Source of the DNA: Patescibacteria group bacterium
GTDB lineage: Bacteria > Patescibacteriota > Microgenomatia > UBA1406 > GWC2-37-13
Direction: 5' to 3'
Length of the DNA: 64,000 nucleotides
Assembly (NCBI GenBank): GCA_026004455.1
Contig: BPJE01000002.1
Coordinates: 131,207-195,206 of the forward strand
Shown: positions 31,331 to 41,490 of the stretch, piece after piece
How the letters are laid out: each line of letters begins with the position of its first letter
Numbering within the stretch: position 1 is the first letter of the stretch
Notes under the pieces: generated by a model
The model's database searches: none
What the model saw: only the letters and a program-made list of their open reading frames with translations
What the model was told of the DNA's origin: nothing
Made by a program: the position numbers and the translations under genes

Positions 31331-32461
31331 ATGAATCTTTTATTTCTAGCTAATGTAAACACTGCTGGAGAATGGTTGGCTCAACAAAATTTAATTGAAT
31401 ATTTAAATAAAGAAAATAAAAAGTTTAAATTTTATTTAATCAGCGAAGAACCTATTAATAAAAAAATTGTTAATAATAATTTATTCGAAAAAATAATTTA
31501 TATAAAACAAATAAAAACAAATAAACCGTTTAAAGAATATAAAAAAATCTTTAATTTTATATTTGAGTCTTATAAATCAATTAAAAAAATTGACAGAAAT
31601 TACAAAATTAACAAAGTAATTATTTCACATTACCTTTTTGCTATTCCCTATTTATTTTATTCAAAAAAAAATAACTATATTTTTTGGTTTCATGGAATAA
31701 AAAATAATTATTTTATTTTTAAAGATACCACTAATCACTACTTAATATTTTTAAAAATATTAGAAAACCTTTCTTTGTTTTTAGCAAAAAAAATAATAAT
31801 ACCCACAAATTATAGTTATAATCTTATTAAAAAACTTTGCTTTCTCTTTTTTAAAATTAATAAATCAAAAACTATTATTTTAAACAATCTAATAAATAAA
31901 TTATTCTTAAAAAAACAAAAAAATATTAGAAAAAAAAAACTCATTCTATATTCAGGAAGACTAGTTTTTAAAAAAGGAGTTGAAAATTTAATTTTAGCCT
32001 TTAAAAAAGCTTCAATTATTTATAAAAATTGGAATCTTTTAATAATCTATCCTAAAACTAAAAACGAAGATGAAGATAAAATATTAAAAAAATACAAAAA
32101 ATGTAAAAACATTATATTTAAGAAAGATTTATCAATAAATATTATTAGAAAATATTATCAACAAGCAAAATTAGCTATTCTTCCTTCATATTTGGAAAAT
32201 GACTCTCTTTTTTTAAAAGAAGCAATTTTTATGAATCTACCAATTTTTTCTACTAAAACAGGCAGCGCCTTAGAACTTTTAAATAATAAATTTTTCTTAA
32301 ATGATAACAAACCTTTTACCATAGAAAAAAAAATAACTTCTTTTATAAATAATCAAGATTATTATAATAATGAATTTGTTAAAATTATTAATAATTTTAA
32401 ATCTAATTATAAAACAAAAGAAATAATTAATAAATTTATTCAAATAATTTATGAAAATTAA
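31331..32461 (+). CDS. GT4-family glycosyltransferase
   Basis: 376 residues, GT-B fold. N-terminus MNLLFLANVNTAGEWLAQQN; C-terminal half with ILYSGRLVFKKGVENLILAF, NWNLLIIYPKT, YYQQAKLAILPSYLENDSLFLKEAIF and a final helix. The usual E-x7-E motif is degenerate (SYLENDSLFLKEA). It overlaps the next gene by 11 bp. Confidence 0.87.
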   Translation: MNLLFLANVNTAGEWLAQQNLIEYLNKENKKFKFYLISEEPINKKIVNNNLFEKIIYIKQIKTNKPFKEYKKIFNFIFESYKSIKKIDRNYKINKVIISHYLFAIPYLFYSKKNNYIFWFHGIKNNYFIFKDTTNHYLIFLKILENLSLFLAKKIIIPTNYSYNLIKKLCFLFFKINKSKTIILNNLINKLFLKKQKNIRKKKLILYSGRLVFKKGVENLILAFKKASIIYKNWNLLIIYPKTKNEDEDKILKKYKKCKNIIFKKDLSINIIRKYYQQAKLAILPSYLENDSLFLKEAIFMNLPIFSTKTGSALELLNNKFFLNDNKPFTIEKKITSFINNQDYYNNEFVKIINNFKSNYKTKEIINKFIQIIYEN

Positions 32462-32768
32462 AAATATTAATGATGATTTTAAACAATTAGAAAATCAAAT
32501 AGAAGAAGGCCTCGTCACTGCTCATGAATATAAAAACCCAAATATTTTTTTACCTTATAATCCTTTATTTCAGATAATAAAAAAAATTTATCTAAAAATT
32601 TTAAGTATGTATACAAAATATCAAATTGTTTTTAATAAAAATTTATTTTACTCAACTTACAAAACATATCAATATATTTTACAATTAAAATCTGAATTAA
32701 AAAAACAAAAAGAAGAAATCGCTTTATTAAAAAAACAAATAAAAAATCTTATAAAATCAAATAAATGA
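32451..32768 (+). CDS. Small coiled-coil protein in the polysaccharide operon
   Basis: 105 residues with no membrane segment. The C-terminal third is a predicted coiled coil (LQLKSELKKQKEEIALLKKQ). The N-terminus has EEGLVTAHEYKNPNIFLPYN. I recognise no family. It overlaps both neighbouring GT4 genes, so it may be a small partner of one of them. Confidence 0.6.
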   Translation: MKIKNINDDFKQLENQIEEGLVTAHEYKNPNIFLPYNPLFQIIKKIYLKILSMYTKYQIVFNKNLFYSTYKTYQYILQLKSELKKQKEEIALLKKQIKNLIKSNK

Positions 32769-33943
32769 AAAAAATCGCTATTGTTACTTATCATTATTTT
32801 AAAACAAAAACAAGAGGAGGAGAAATCTATACTAAAAAATTGACTAATATTTTAAAAGATAAATACCAAACTACAATTTTAACAACTAGATCAGCTGATC
32901 ACACAACTTGGAAGAATAAACTTAAAGAATATGAAGTAGATAATAAAAATAAAATCATTAGATTTAAGATAGATTTTGAAGTCAAACCTAGAAACAGAAT
33001 TGAGAAAACAATTAATATTTTAAATAATAAATTAAGAGCATTCAAAGATGAATTAAATTATTTAAAAACGATTGGTCCTTATTCTTCTAGTCTTTTTAAT
33101 TTTTTATCAAAAAACAAAGAAAATTTTGATATTTTTATTTTTATTGGCTATGCCAATCCCATAACCTATTTTGGTCTCCCGTTGGTAAAAGAAAAATCAA
33201 TCCTTATTCCTCTTACCCATAAAGAACCAATTTTATATCTAAGTATTTTTGATGAATTATTTAAACAACCTAAAATTATTGGTTTTTCTAGTGTTGGAGA
33301 AAAAGAGATTATCAAAAAAAGATTTAAAAAACTACCAAAACTTGTTCAAATTGGAATATATCCAGAAGAATTTAAATCAAAAATTAATTTTCAATTCATT
33401 AAAAATAGATATAATCTCTTTAATCCTTATGTATTATTCATAGGAAGAACAGAACCTTATAAAGGCATATATGATCTAATTGACTTTTTTCTTAAATTTA
33501 AATCTGCTGAAAAAAATGATATAGATTTAGTAATTATTGGCGAAAAATTATTTCCTATTAAAACAAATAAGAATATTAAATTCTTAGGAATATTGTCAGA
33601 AGAAGAAAAAACTATACTGATTAAAAATTCCCTATTTTTAGTTAATCCTTCGTGGTATGAATCATTATCATTAACAGTTCTTGAGGCTTGGCAACAAAAA
33701 AAACCCGTTTTAGTTTATGGTTTAAATCATGTATTAAAAAGACAAATAGAATTGTCAAAAGGCGGTCTATTTTATGAAAATTATAATGATTTTGTCTTAA
33801 AAATGAATGATTTAATAAAGTATAAGAAAAAAAAGCAAAAACTTGGAGAAAATGGATTTAGATTTTACTTAAATAATTACAAAAAAGAAATCGTAAAAGA
33901 AAAACTTATAAATATTATTGAAAATTTTAATAATTTTAAATAA
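32765..33943 (+). CDS. GT4-family glycosyltransferase
   Basis: 392 residues. N-terminal TRGGEIYTKKLTNIL; C-terminal half with YVLFIGRTEPYKGIYDLIDF, LVIIGEKLFPI, IKFLGILSEEEKTILIKNSL and FLVNPSWYESLSLTVLEAW, where ESLSLTVLE is the E-x7-E motif. Overlaps the coiled-coil gene by 4 bp and meets the PIG-L gene tail to tail with an 8-bp overlap. Confidence 0.9.
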   Translation: MKKIAIVTYHYFKTKTRGGEIYTKKLTNILKDKYQTTILTTRSADHTTWKNKLKEYEVDNKNKIIRFKIDFEVKPRNRIEKTINILNNKLRAFKDELNYLKTIGPYSSSLFNFLSKNKENFDIFIFIGYANPITYFGLPLVKEKSILIPLTHKEPILYLSIFDELFKQPKIIGFSSVGEKEIIKKRFKKLPKLVQIGIYPEEFKSKINFQFIKNRYNLFNPYVLFIGRTEPYKGIYDLIDFFLKFKSAEKNDIDLVIIGEKLFPIKTNKNIKFLGILSEEEKTILIKNSLFLVNPSWYESLSLTVLEAWQQKKPVLVYGLNHVLKRQIELSKGGLFYENYNDFVLKMNDLIKYKKKKQKLGENGFRFYLNNYKKEIVKEKLINIIENFNNFK

Positions 33944-34604
33944 CATATCTTTCCTTAATTAATAAAATTGAACCGCCTTTAGCAATAGAATTAATTTGAG
34001 AATGATAAAAATTAACTAATTTTTCTTTAATATATAAATTTTCTTCAACATCTAATGTTTGAGAAAAATTTATTTTTTTAAAGTTATAAATCATATAAGG
34101 CCACTCTAAATAGTAGATTATATTTTTTCTTTTAATTTTTTTTTCTAAATTTTTTCTTATAAAAATATGATCTATATTACCTAAACCGTATGGTAAAAAA
34201 ATACAGTAATCAACATTTTCCCCAATTATTTTTTCAATTTCTTTATTTATTTTTTCTTGTAATAATGTATCTTTTAAATATATATCAGTTTTTTTTCTTT
34301 GAAATATAAATTCTTTAAACCCTAAATGATAAAATTTAATTTTTAAAAAATTACATACATTTATATCCTCTCTAATTCTCTGTTGATAAAGATCTTTAAA
34401 ATTCTTAAAACCAGTTTTCTTAAGAAAATTTAAGCCTTCTTTATTAGTTAAATAATCGTTATAACCCGTAAAAACAGTAATTAAATTTACATCACTTAAC
34501 TTTCTTAATGTATATATTAAAGCTCCACAAGAAAAAATTGCATCATCTAAATGAGGAGAAATTAGGTATAATTTTTTATTTAATAATTGATTTAATAAAT
34601 TCAT
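33936..34604 (-). CDS. LmbE/PIG-L-family deacetylase
   Basis: 222 residues. The zinc motif SPHLDDAIFSCGALI (HxDD) lies near residues 17-31, and a late YGLGNIDHIFIRK supplies the H of the second motif. The family removes acetyl groups from N-acetylated sugars or related compounds. It is the only minus-strand gene within the plus-strand glycan cluster. Its start codon overlaps the start of the divergent methyltransferase gene (CATG). Confidence 0.85.
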   Translation of the reverse strand: MNLLNQLLNKKLYLISPHLDDAIFSCGALIYTLRKLSDVNLITVFTGYNDYLTNKEGLNFLKKTGFKNFKDLYQQRIREDINVCNFLKIKFYHLGFKEFIFQRKKTDIYLKDTLLQEKINKEIEKIIGENVDYCIFLPYGLGNIDHIFIRKNLEKKIKRKNIIYYLEWPYMIYNFKKINFSQTLDVEENLYIKEKLVNFYHSQINSIAKGGSILLIKERYVI

Positions 34605-35649
34605 GAAAGTTTTTATTTTAAAAAAAATTTATAAAAAATTACAATGTCCTTGGTGTTATTCAAATTTTAGATTAATTGATAATAAAAACTATTATTTTTT
34701 AAAATGTCAATGTGATGTTTTTCCAATTATTGAAAATCAAATCTTGTATCTCAAAAAAGATAAAGTAAAAAAGAAACTCTTTAAAAAATTAGAAAATAAC
34801 AGTTCTTTTTTACATTACTTTGCATTTTCTTTAATATCTAAAATTTTATTTAGATTTAGTTTTCTAATTAATTTTATAAAAAAATTCTCTTTTATAAAAC
34901 TAATTTATTTTTTTAAAACCTTGGGATATAACAAATTATACGCAAAATATTTAATTGAAAGAAAAAAAATCCCTTCTTATTTCATATCTTTAATCTTAAA
35001 TCAATTAATAAAAAATAAAAAAAATAATTTAATTCTTGATTTTGGTGGCGGTTTTGGCCATATTGCAAAAAAATTTCCTAAAAAACCATTAAAAATTATC
35101 ATTGATAAAGATTTTTTAAGCTTATATTTTAATCTAAATAGAAAAAATAAAAATTTTTTTTATATTTGTTACGAATTTAAAAAAAATATACCGATTAAAA
35201 ATAAAAGCATTGATAATTTTGTATTCTCTGATGGCTTCTGTAATATTAAAAATCAATTTTTATTTTTAAAAGAAATTAAAAGAATAATAAAAAATAATAG
35301 TCCTGGTTATATATCTCAAATTTTATCTAAAAAAGTAAAAACATTTAAGGAATATAATCTATCAAATCCCAAAACAATAGAAAAATACCTAAAAAAATTA
35401 AAATTTAATAATTTTAAAATCATTCCTTCTTCAATAATTTGGCATAATTTAAAAAATAAACAAATTTTAAATTTAAATAAAAATTTTGTTTTGAAAAATA
35501 AAAGAATTTATAATATTATTATTTTTCCTAATAAAATAAAAAATTTAAAAATAGATTTAGTATTTAATTTATACAAAAAAACAAAAATTAATTTTTATCA
35601 AGATAATGATTTATTATCAGATTTAAAAAGTGATTATAAATATGAGTAA
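34603..35649 (+). CDS. SAM-dependent methyltransferase with N-terminal zinc-ribbon-like domain
   Basis: 348 residues. The N-terminus CPWCYSNFRL..KCQCDVFPI looks like a Trm112-type ribbon. The class I methyltransferase domain has LILDFGGGFGHIAKKF (motif I), LKIIIDKDFLSL, and DNFVFSDGFCNIKN followed by LFLKEIKRIIK. It probably methylates a sugar or lipid intermediate of the glycan. It overlaps the ABC permease gene by 20 bp. Confidence 0.82.
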   Translation: MKVFILKKIYKKLQCPWCYSNFRLIDNKNYYFLKCQCDVFPIIENQILYLKKDKVKKKLFKKLENNSSFLHYFAFSLISKILFRFSFLINFIKKFSFIKLIYFFKTLGYNKLYAKYLIERKKIPSYFISLILNQLIKNKKNNLILDFGGGFGHIAKKFPKKPLKIIIDKDFLSLYFNLNRKNKNFFYICYEFKKNIPIKNKSIDNFVFSDGFCNIKNQFLFLKEIKRIIKNNSPGYISQILSKKVKTFKEYNLSNPKTIEKYLKKLKFNNFKIIPSSIIWHNLKNKQILNLNKNFVLKNKRIYNIIIFPNKIKNLKIDLVFNLYKKTKINFYQDNDLLSDLKSDYKYE

Positions 35650-36412
35650 AAAATTAAAACTTTATTTTCAATTACTTGAAGTTTTAACAATAAGAGAATT
35701 AAAATCTAGATATAGAGCCTCAATTTTGGGTCCTTTATGGATAATTATCCAACCTTTATTGACAACCTTATTTTTAGCTGTAGTTTTTGAAAAAATTGTA
35801 AAAATTAAAATAAATAATATTCCTTATTTTTTATTTTTATATTCAGGAATAATGGTATGGAATTTTTTTGAGCAAAGCATAAATTTAGCAAAAGAATCTT
35901 TAGTTTGGAATCGAGATCTTATCACAAAATCAAAATTTAATAAAGAAGTTCTACCAATCTCTTATGTTTTATCTAAAATAATCGATTATCTTGTTAATTT
36001 TTTGGTATTTTTAATACTATTAATTATCTATCATTTTAAAATCAAATTACTATTCTTTATTACAATTTTTAATTTATTTCCTCTTTTTTTAACAGTAACT
36101 TCTGTAAGTCTTATTTTTTCAGCTTTAAACGCTATTTTTAGAGATTTTGGTAGAATTATTGAATTCATTTTGCTTTTAGGTTTTTATGCTACTCCAATTA
36201 TCTATTCTGAAAATATGATCCCAGAAAAAATAAAAATATTTATTCAAATCAATCCACTTTCTTATATTATAAATTTTAATAGACAGGTTTTTTTTGAAAA
36301 TAAAGTTGATTATTATAATTTATTTTTACCTGCAATTTTTGGAGTTATTTTTTTTATTATCTCATGGCTAATTTTCAAAAAATTAGAAAAAAAAATTGTT
36401 GATTTAATATGA
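35630..36412 (+). CDS. ABC-2-type polysaccharide export permease (Wzm/TagG-like)
   Basis: 260 residues, six membrane helices. ELKSRYRASILGPLWIIIQP at the N-terminus and INPLSYIINFNRQVFF near the end are hallmarks of the Wzm/TagG/RfbA family. It forms the channel that carries a lipid-linked polysaccharide across the membrane, powered by the ATPase encoded next (ATGA overlap). Confidence 0.92.
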   Translation: MIINMSKKLKLYFQLLEVLTIRELKSRYRASILGPLWIIIQPLLTTLFLAVVFEKIVKIKINNIPYFLFLYSGIMVWNFFEQSINLAKESLVWNRDLITKSKFNKEVLPISYVLSKIIDYLVNFLVFLILLIIYHFKIKLLFFITIFNLFPLFLTVTSVSLIFSALNAIFRDFGRIIEFILLLGFYATPIIYSENMIPEKIKIFIQINPLSYIINFNRQVFFENKVDYYNLFLPAIFGVIFFIISWLIFKKLEKKIVDLI

Positions 36413-37092
36413 AAAACAATCAACCGGCAGTAATAATAGATAAAATCACTAAAGAATACTATCTAGAAAAACCAAAAACTCTTAAAACATGGTTTAAAAA
36501 TATATTTTCTCCTTTTAAAAAATACCCTGTTTTTAAAGATTTTTCTTTAAAGATCAATAAAGGCGAAGCAGTAATAATAACTGGCCCAAATGGTTCAGGC
36601 AAAACAACACTGTTAAAGTTGATCGCTGGCATTACCTTCCCAGATAAAGGAAAAATACAAACTTTCGGCAAAGTTGTTCCATTAATTGAACTTGGCGCAG
36701 GATTTAATTATGAGTTAACAGGCTTAGAAAATATCTGGATAAATGGAACGATATTGGGAATTGAAAAAGAAAAATTAGTCAAATTAATTCCTAAAATCAT
36801 TGATTTTTCTGAACTTAATGATTTTATTAATATACCTCTCAAGCGTTACTCAACTGGAATGATTACAAGATTGGCTTTTTCAATAGCAGTATATTCTGAG
36901 GCTGATATATTTCTTCTTGATGAAGTTTTTGCAGTAGGAGATGAAAAATTTCAAAGGAAATCAATTAATTATATTAACAAGTTCTTAGAAAGAAAAAAAA
37001 CTTTAATTCTAAGTACAAATATTAATATTAAAAAATTTATTACTTATTTTAAAAAAATAAACAAAAATATTATTTCAGTTGAATTAAATTAA
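36409..37092 (+). CDS. ABC transporter ATPase (Wzt/TagH-like)
   Basis: 227 residues. Walker A GPNGSGKTTLLKLIAG, signature YSTGMITRLAFSIA, Walker B IFLLDEVFAVGDEKFQ. It has the Wzt/TagH-type N-terminal lead (TLKTWFKNIFSPFKK) but lacks the C-terminal carbohydrate-binding domain that some Wzt proteins carry. Partner of the permease just upstream. It ends tail to tail with a minus-strand GT4, overlapping that gene's frameshifted 3' end. Confidence 0.92.
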   Translation: MKNNQPAVIIDKITKEYYLEKPKTLKTWFKNIFSPFKKYPVFKDFSLKINKGEAVIITGPNGSGKTTLLKLIAGITFPDKGKIQTFGKVVPLIELGAGFNYELTGLENIWINGTILGIEKEKLVKLIPKIIDFSELNDFINIPLKRYSTGMITRLAFSIAVYSEADIFLLDEVFAVGDEKFQRKSINYINKFLERKKTLILSTNINIKKFITYFKKINKNIISVELN

Positions 37093-38318
37093 TAAAATAT
37101 TTTTCCCAATTGTATTCCGAAAGCAATTTTTTTTTATTTTTGCTTAAATATCTTTTCATTTCTATAATAATTTTTTTATTTTTAACAACATTAATAAGTT
37201 TTTTTTCTAAATCTAATAAATTACTAAACAAAAATCCATTTTTTTTTATCAATTATATAATCTTTTGCTCCACTATTATAATAAGCAAATACAGGAGTAC
37301 CATTTATTAATGATTCAATAGATGAAAAACTAAATGTTTCTAATTCAAAACTACTTAAAATAGTAATATCAATATTTTTGTAAAAAAAAGCTAAATTTGA
37401 AGGATTATTAATAAAAAAAATATTATTACCTAAATTTAATTCATCAATTTCTTTAATAATTTTTAAAAAATAATTCATATTTAAATTAACAAAAGGAGTG
37501 AAAATAAATAGAATTATTTTCTGATTTAATGATAAAACTTTTCTAAAAACTTTTAGAACTTCAATAATTTTTTTTCTTGGTTCTAATCTTTGAAAAATTC
37601 CTATTTTTAAATAAAATTTGTTAGAAAAAAAATTATTATCAATTAATTCATTATTTTCAAAATTAGGAATTCCCGGTTTTAATAAAATTACTTTATTAGG
37701 ATTTAATTTATAAAATTCTAAAAATTCTTTTTTAGAGTAATTACTTAAAACAATAATTTTATCGCTTAATGAAAAGATAAATTTTGATAAATACTTTCTA
37801 AAAAAAAATTTAATCCAAATAATAATAAACCTTATTTTTTTTACAATAAAAATTGACTTATTAAAATTTAAATCAAATATTTCTTCTGATAAACGCTCTC
37901 TATCATAAAATCCATGAAATTGAAAATAAAATCTATCATTTTCATTTTTAAATATATGAAAAAAAGGTAAAAATAAAGAAGATTTTACCGTATTAAATAA
38001 AAAAATTGTTTTTTCTTTTTTTGATAGATTTATTATTTTTTTAATAATAAAATAAAAAAAACTATTTAAAAATATTTCAATATAAGAAATTAAATTTGAA
38101 AAATTAATTAATATAAAATGTATCTTAATATTAGAATAACTTTTAAAATCTTTAATAAATTTTAAATAAGTATTTTTGTCTCCATAAAAAACGATTTCTA
38201 TTCTAATTTTTTTAAATTTATTGCAATTAAAACTAATTAAATTATTTAAATATGTTTCTATTCCACCATGATATACATCTGTAAAGAAAATTATCTTCAT
38301 AAAAATAAATCTGTCCAA
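37070..38318 (-). pseudogene. GT4-family glycosyltransferase, split by one extra A in an A9 run
   Basis: The track shows 37224-38318 (364 aa) ending ..AKDYIIDKKKWIFV. A second frame from 37252 continues with KNGFLFSNLLDLEKKLINVV to 37070. Removing one A from the nine-A run (37239-37247) fuses them into a normal ~415-residue GT4 with IGIFQRLEPRKKIIEVLKVF and the donor motif FELETFSFSSIESLINGTPVF. Either the copy is mutated, the run is a sequencing error, or polymerase slippage on A9 rescues it. The catalytic half up to the E-x7-E motif is intact. Confidence 0.8.
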
Positions 38319-39304
38319 ATTCTAACTGCTTTTTTTAATTTTAAAAAATAATCTTTTTGTTGAAAAACTCTTGAAGAAAAATCAATTTTATCAAATAATT
38401 CTAAATAAGCTTCTTTTAAATCTTTTTTTGTTAGTTTAACTTTTGCTACTTCTTTGTAAAGATATTCATTAACTATCATTCCTAATCTTTCTTTTTCTAA
38501 ATTTAACTTAACATCTGAGGCCTTACGATGCTCAATAAAAGGAATTCCATTAACAACGCTTAAATTTAAATGATCTAACACTTTCTTGGCGAAAATACCA
38601 GCCCAAATATCGTCATAGCGATCAAAAGACCACTTATTACCATCTTTATCATATCCCATCATGGGAAAAAATAAAATTGGTGTTATTTTTGCTTTAAAAG
38701 CAAAGTTCATTGAGCATAATGGAAAGAAAAAATCTTTAGGAATAAACTGTCGATAATTTTCTGATAAAATTGGTTCATTTAAGTTTTTTATTTTTATCTC
38801 ACTTTTCGCATCTAAATCAAGTTTATTAGTCCACAGACCATGAGACAGGACAACTTCACTTTTATTTCTTATTTTATAGGGAAACCCTCTCGTAAAAGGA
38901 ATTCTTTTATGAGGATAAGTAGAAAACCAATTATCAATAGGTGCTTTTAAATTTAAATTTTTTATATGTTGATTTAAAAAATTTTGATTTTTAATTGGAT
39001 AACAATCATCATCTAAAGTAACAATAATATCTGCGCCCATTTGATAAGCTTTTAAAAAACCATAAATTCTAATTCCAGCATTTTTTCTAGGAATAATCCA
39101 TGAATTATCTTTTAATTCATTATCTATATCTTTCCAAGTATAGTGATAAACTTTTTTAAAATATTTAATCGGTGTTTTAATTTTCTTTACCGGTGAATCT
39201 TCAACTATAACTCCATAAATTTTCTTAAACTTACTCCCCCAAAATTCTAAAAAATCTAAATCTCTAATAGTTGGAATTACTAAAAAAATTTTATTTTTCT
39301 CCAT
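38297..39304 (-). CDS. GT75 UDP-arabinopyranose mutase / reversibly glycosylated protein-like
   Basis: 335 residues. Matches plant-type reversibly glycosylated proteins: FLVIPTIRDLDFLEFW, the DDD site in IVTLDDDCYPI, KDFFFPLCSMNFAFKAKI, and SFDRYDDIWAGIFAKKVLDH with GIPFIEHRKASD. Known members interconvert UDP-arabinopyranose and UDP-arabinofuranose. This suggests a furanose sugar, possibly arabinofuranose, in the surface glycan. It overlaps both neighbouring genes (22 and 14 bp). Confidence 0.9.
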   Translation of the reverse strand: MEKNKIFLVIPTIRDLDFLEFWGSKFKKIYGVIVEDSPVKKIKTPIKYFKKVYHYTWKDIDNELKDNSWIIPRKNAGIRIYGFLKAYQMGADIIVTLDDDCYPIKNQNFLNQHIKNLNLKAPIDNWFSTYPHKRIPFTRGFPYKIRNKSEVVLSHGLWTNKLDLDAKSEIKIKNLNEPILSENYRQFIPKDFFFPLCSMNFAFKAKITPILFFPMMGYDKDGNKWSFDRYDDIWAGIFAKKVLDHLNLSVVNGIPFIEHRKASDVKLNLEKERLGMIVNEYLYKEVAKVKLTKKDLKEAYLELFDKIDFSSRVFQQKDYFLKLKKAVRIWTDLFL

Positions 39305-39926
39305 TTTTAGCTTTTAATAAATAAATAAATAATAATTTAATACCTTTTAAAATAATTGATAAATCATAATAAAAACTTTTATTTTTTATATCTTCCAAAT
39401 CCATTCTCATCCATCTGTCAAAATCATTATGAAAAGCACCATTAACTGCCCACGTTGAAATAATACCAGGTTTTACTGAAAATCTCTTTTCATATTTTTT
39501 TGGCACTTTTTTGGCTTCATCAATTGGCAAAGGTCTTGGACCAACAAAGCTCATTTCTCCTTTTAAAATATTAATAATTTGTGGTAATTCATCTAAACCT
39601 CTTTTTGCCAACCATTTACCAAATAAAGTATAACGAGGATCATTTTTAATTTTAAAAACAGGACCTTTTGCTTCATTTAATTTTTTGATTTTTTTTTTGA
39701 TCTCTTCTGCTTTTTCAATCATTGTTCTGAATTTAATAATATAAAAAGGTTTCATATTTAAACCAGCTCTTTTTTGAATAAAAAAAACGGATCCTTTTGA
39801 GGTTAATTTTATTATCAATACAATTAAAATAAAGAAAGGTGATAATAACAATAATAACATTAATGAAAAAAAAATTTCTAAAGATCTAAATAAAATTTTT
39901 TTTAACATTTTATTAAACGCGTACAA
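39291..39926 (-). CDS. Initiating bacterial sugar transferase (polyprenyl-phosphate glycosyl-1-phosphate transferase)
   Basis: 211 residues. One N-terminal membrane hairpin ([26 protein letters not shown]), then the family core [47 protein letters not shown]-type sequence (here [19 protein letters not shown]) and [12 protein letters not shown]. This is the short WcaJ/PglC-like form that starts glycan assembly on undecaprenyl phosphate. Confidence 0.93.
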   Translation of the reverse strand: [211 protein letters not shown]

Positions 39927-41470
39927 TAATAATCAATATATTTAAAAACTTCTGAATTTTTATCTTTAAAAAAATATTTATTTCTTAATTCATTTAACAA
40001 TATTTTTTCCAATCTAAAATATTTAATTTTACCATAAATTTCTTGATTAAATTTTATTAAAGTAGGAAAGTATTCTAAATAATAAGCAGGATATTTATAA
40101 ATTAAACTTTGTAAATGAAAATAGCAAGTTTTTTTATCAAAACACCTACTGTACACAAAAGCTTCTCCTTCAAAATCATTTTTTAACCAAAAATACCATT
40201 TAATCAAAAATGATTGTTCCAAAAATAAAAAACTGTCTTTGTTTTTTATTTGTTCTTCTAATGAGTGGTAATTTAAAGGATTGAAAATCAAAGAAAGCTT
40301 TTTATATCTAAAATTAAAAGCTATCTCACTTAAAATTAAGAAAAAAAATAATAAAAAAGTAATTTTTAAAATTAAATTTAATTTAGCTACAGGAAAATAA
40401 TCTTTTTTTGAATCTTTGATCAATACTCCTATTAAAATAACATATATTACTTTAAAAAAAACAAATTTAAAAGAAAAATCCATTAAAAATAAAAAAGTCA
40501 ACCCTAAAAAACTTTCAAACAATAGATTATCTTTTTTAAAAAAAATATTTTCTTTAATTAATCTATAATAAAAAAACAAAATTGGTATTAAAATTAAAAT
40601 TCCATTTTCTCCAATCAAATCAAGAATAAAATTATGTGAACTTATACTCCAATCAGAAAAGTTCTGACTATACTGTCTTGAAATTTCATTAAAATTTCCT
40701 AAGCCAACTCCAAAAATAGGATTTTTCAAAATATAATTAATAGCTTGTTTAAAATAAATAATCCTATTGCCTAATAAATCTATTTTTTTAAAAGGAATAT
40801 TAAAATAATTAAAAAAATTATTGGAAACTAATATAAAAGCTAAAAATAAAAAAAGCAAAATCAATAAATCTTTTCGAATTGGTTTTTTAAAAAATATATT
40901 CTTTATTATTCTATAAACATATAAAAAAATAATTGATAAAATAGCACTTCTTGATGCTGAAATAATTATTAAAAAAATTAAAAATAATTGAAAAAACAAT
41001 CCATTAAATAAATTTAATATAAAAGGTAAAATAAAATAATTACCAATTTGATTGTGATGATTATAAAATAAAAGACTTAAAGAAGGAAAAAACTTGTTAA
41101 AAAAGATAATGTTAATAAAAAATAAAATAATACTTAAAAAATAAATTAACTTTAATTGATTTATTAAATTTTTTTTAACTTCTTTTTTATAATTAAAGCT
41201 ATAAATCAACAAAATAAATAAATTTAAATAGTTAATTAATTGAATTAAAGTATTTTTCTTATCTACTGAAAATGCAAAAGAAAACCAAAAAAGTACAAAA
41301 AAAAATATGAATATTAAGAAAAAACTCTTAGGTATAAAAATATTTTTTTCCTTAATTTTTTTAAAATAAATAAAAATAGAAAAAAATAAAAGCAAAAAAG
41401 AAGATAAATAATAATCATAAATATTAAAAAAAACTTCTGATAAAAAAAGGATTATTAAATAAAAACTCAT
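39902..41470 (-). CDS. O-antigen polymerase/ligase-like protein (second copy)
   Basis: 522 residues with about 12 membrane helices. Family marks: FGVGLGNFNEISRQYSQNF and SSHNFILDLIGENGIL in the periplasmic loop and SASRSAILSIIFLYV earlier. The C-terminal ~130 residues are soluble and extend beyond the usual length. It heads the minus-strand arm of the glycan cluster and overlaps the sugar transferase by 25 bp. Confidence 0.85.
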   Translation of the reverse strand: MSFYLIILFLSEVFFNIYDYYLSSFLLLFFSIFIYFKKIKEKNIFIPKSFFLIFIFFFVLFWFSFAFSVDKKNTLIQLINYLNLFILLIYSFNYKKEVKKNLINQLKLIYFLSIILFFINIIFFNKFFPSLSLLFYNHHNQIGNYFILPFILNLFNGLFFQLFLIFLIIISASRSAILSIIFLYVYRIIKNIFFKKPIRKDLLILLFLFLAFILVSNNFFNYFNIPFKKIDLLGNRIIYFKQAINYILKNPIFGVGLGNFNEISRQYSQNFSDWSISSHNFILDLIGENGILILIPILFFYYRLIKENIFFKKDNLLFESFLGLTFLFLMDFSFKFVFFKVIYVILIGVLIKDSKKDYFPVAKLNLILKITFLLFFFLILSEIAFNFRYKKLSLIFNPLNYHSLEEQIKNKDSFLFLEQSFLIKWYFWLKNDFEGEAFVYSRCFDKKTCYFHLQSLIYKYPAYYLEYFPTLIKFNQEIYGKIKYFRLEKILLNELRNKYFFKDKNSEVFKYIDYYCTRLIKC

Positions 41471-41490
41471 AAATTGTAATATTTTTAAGA

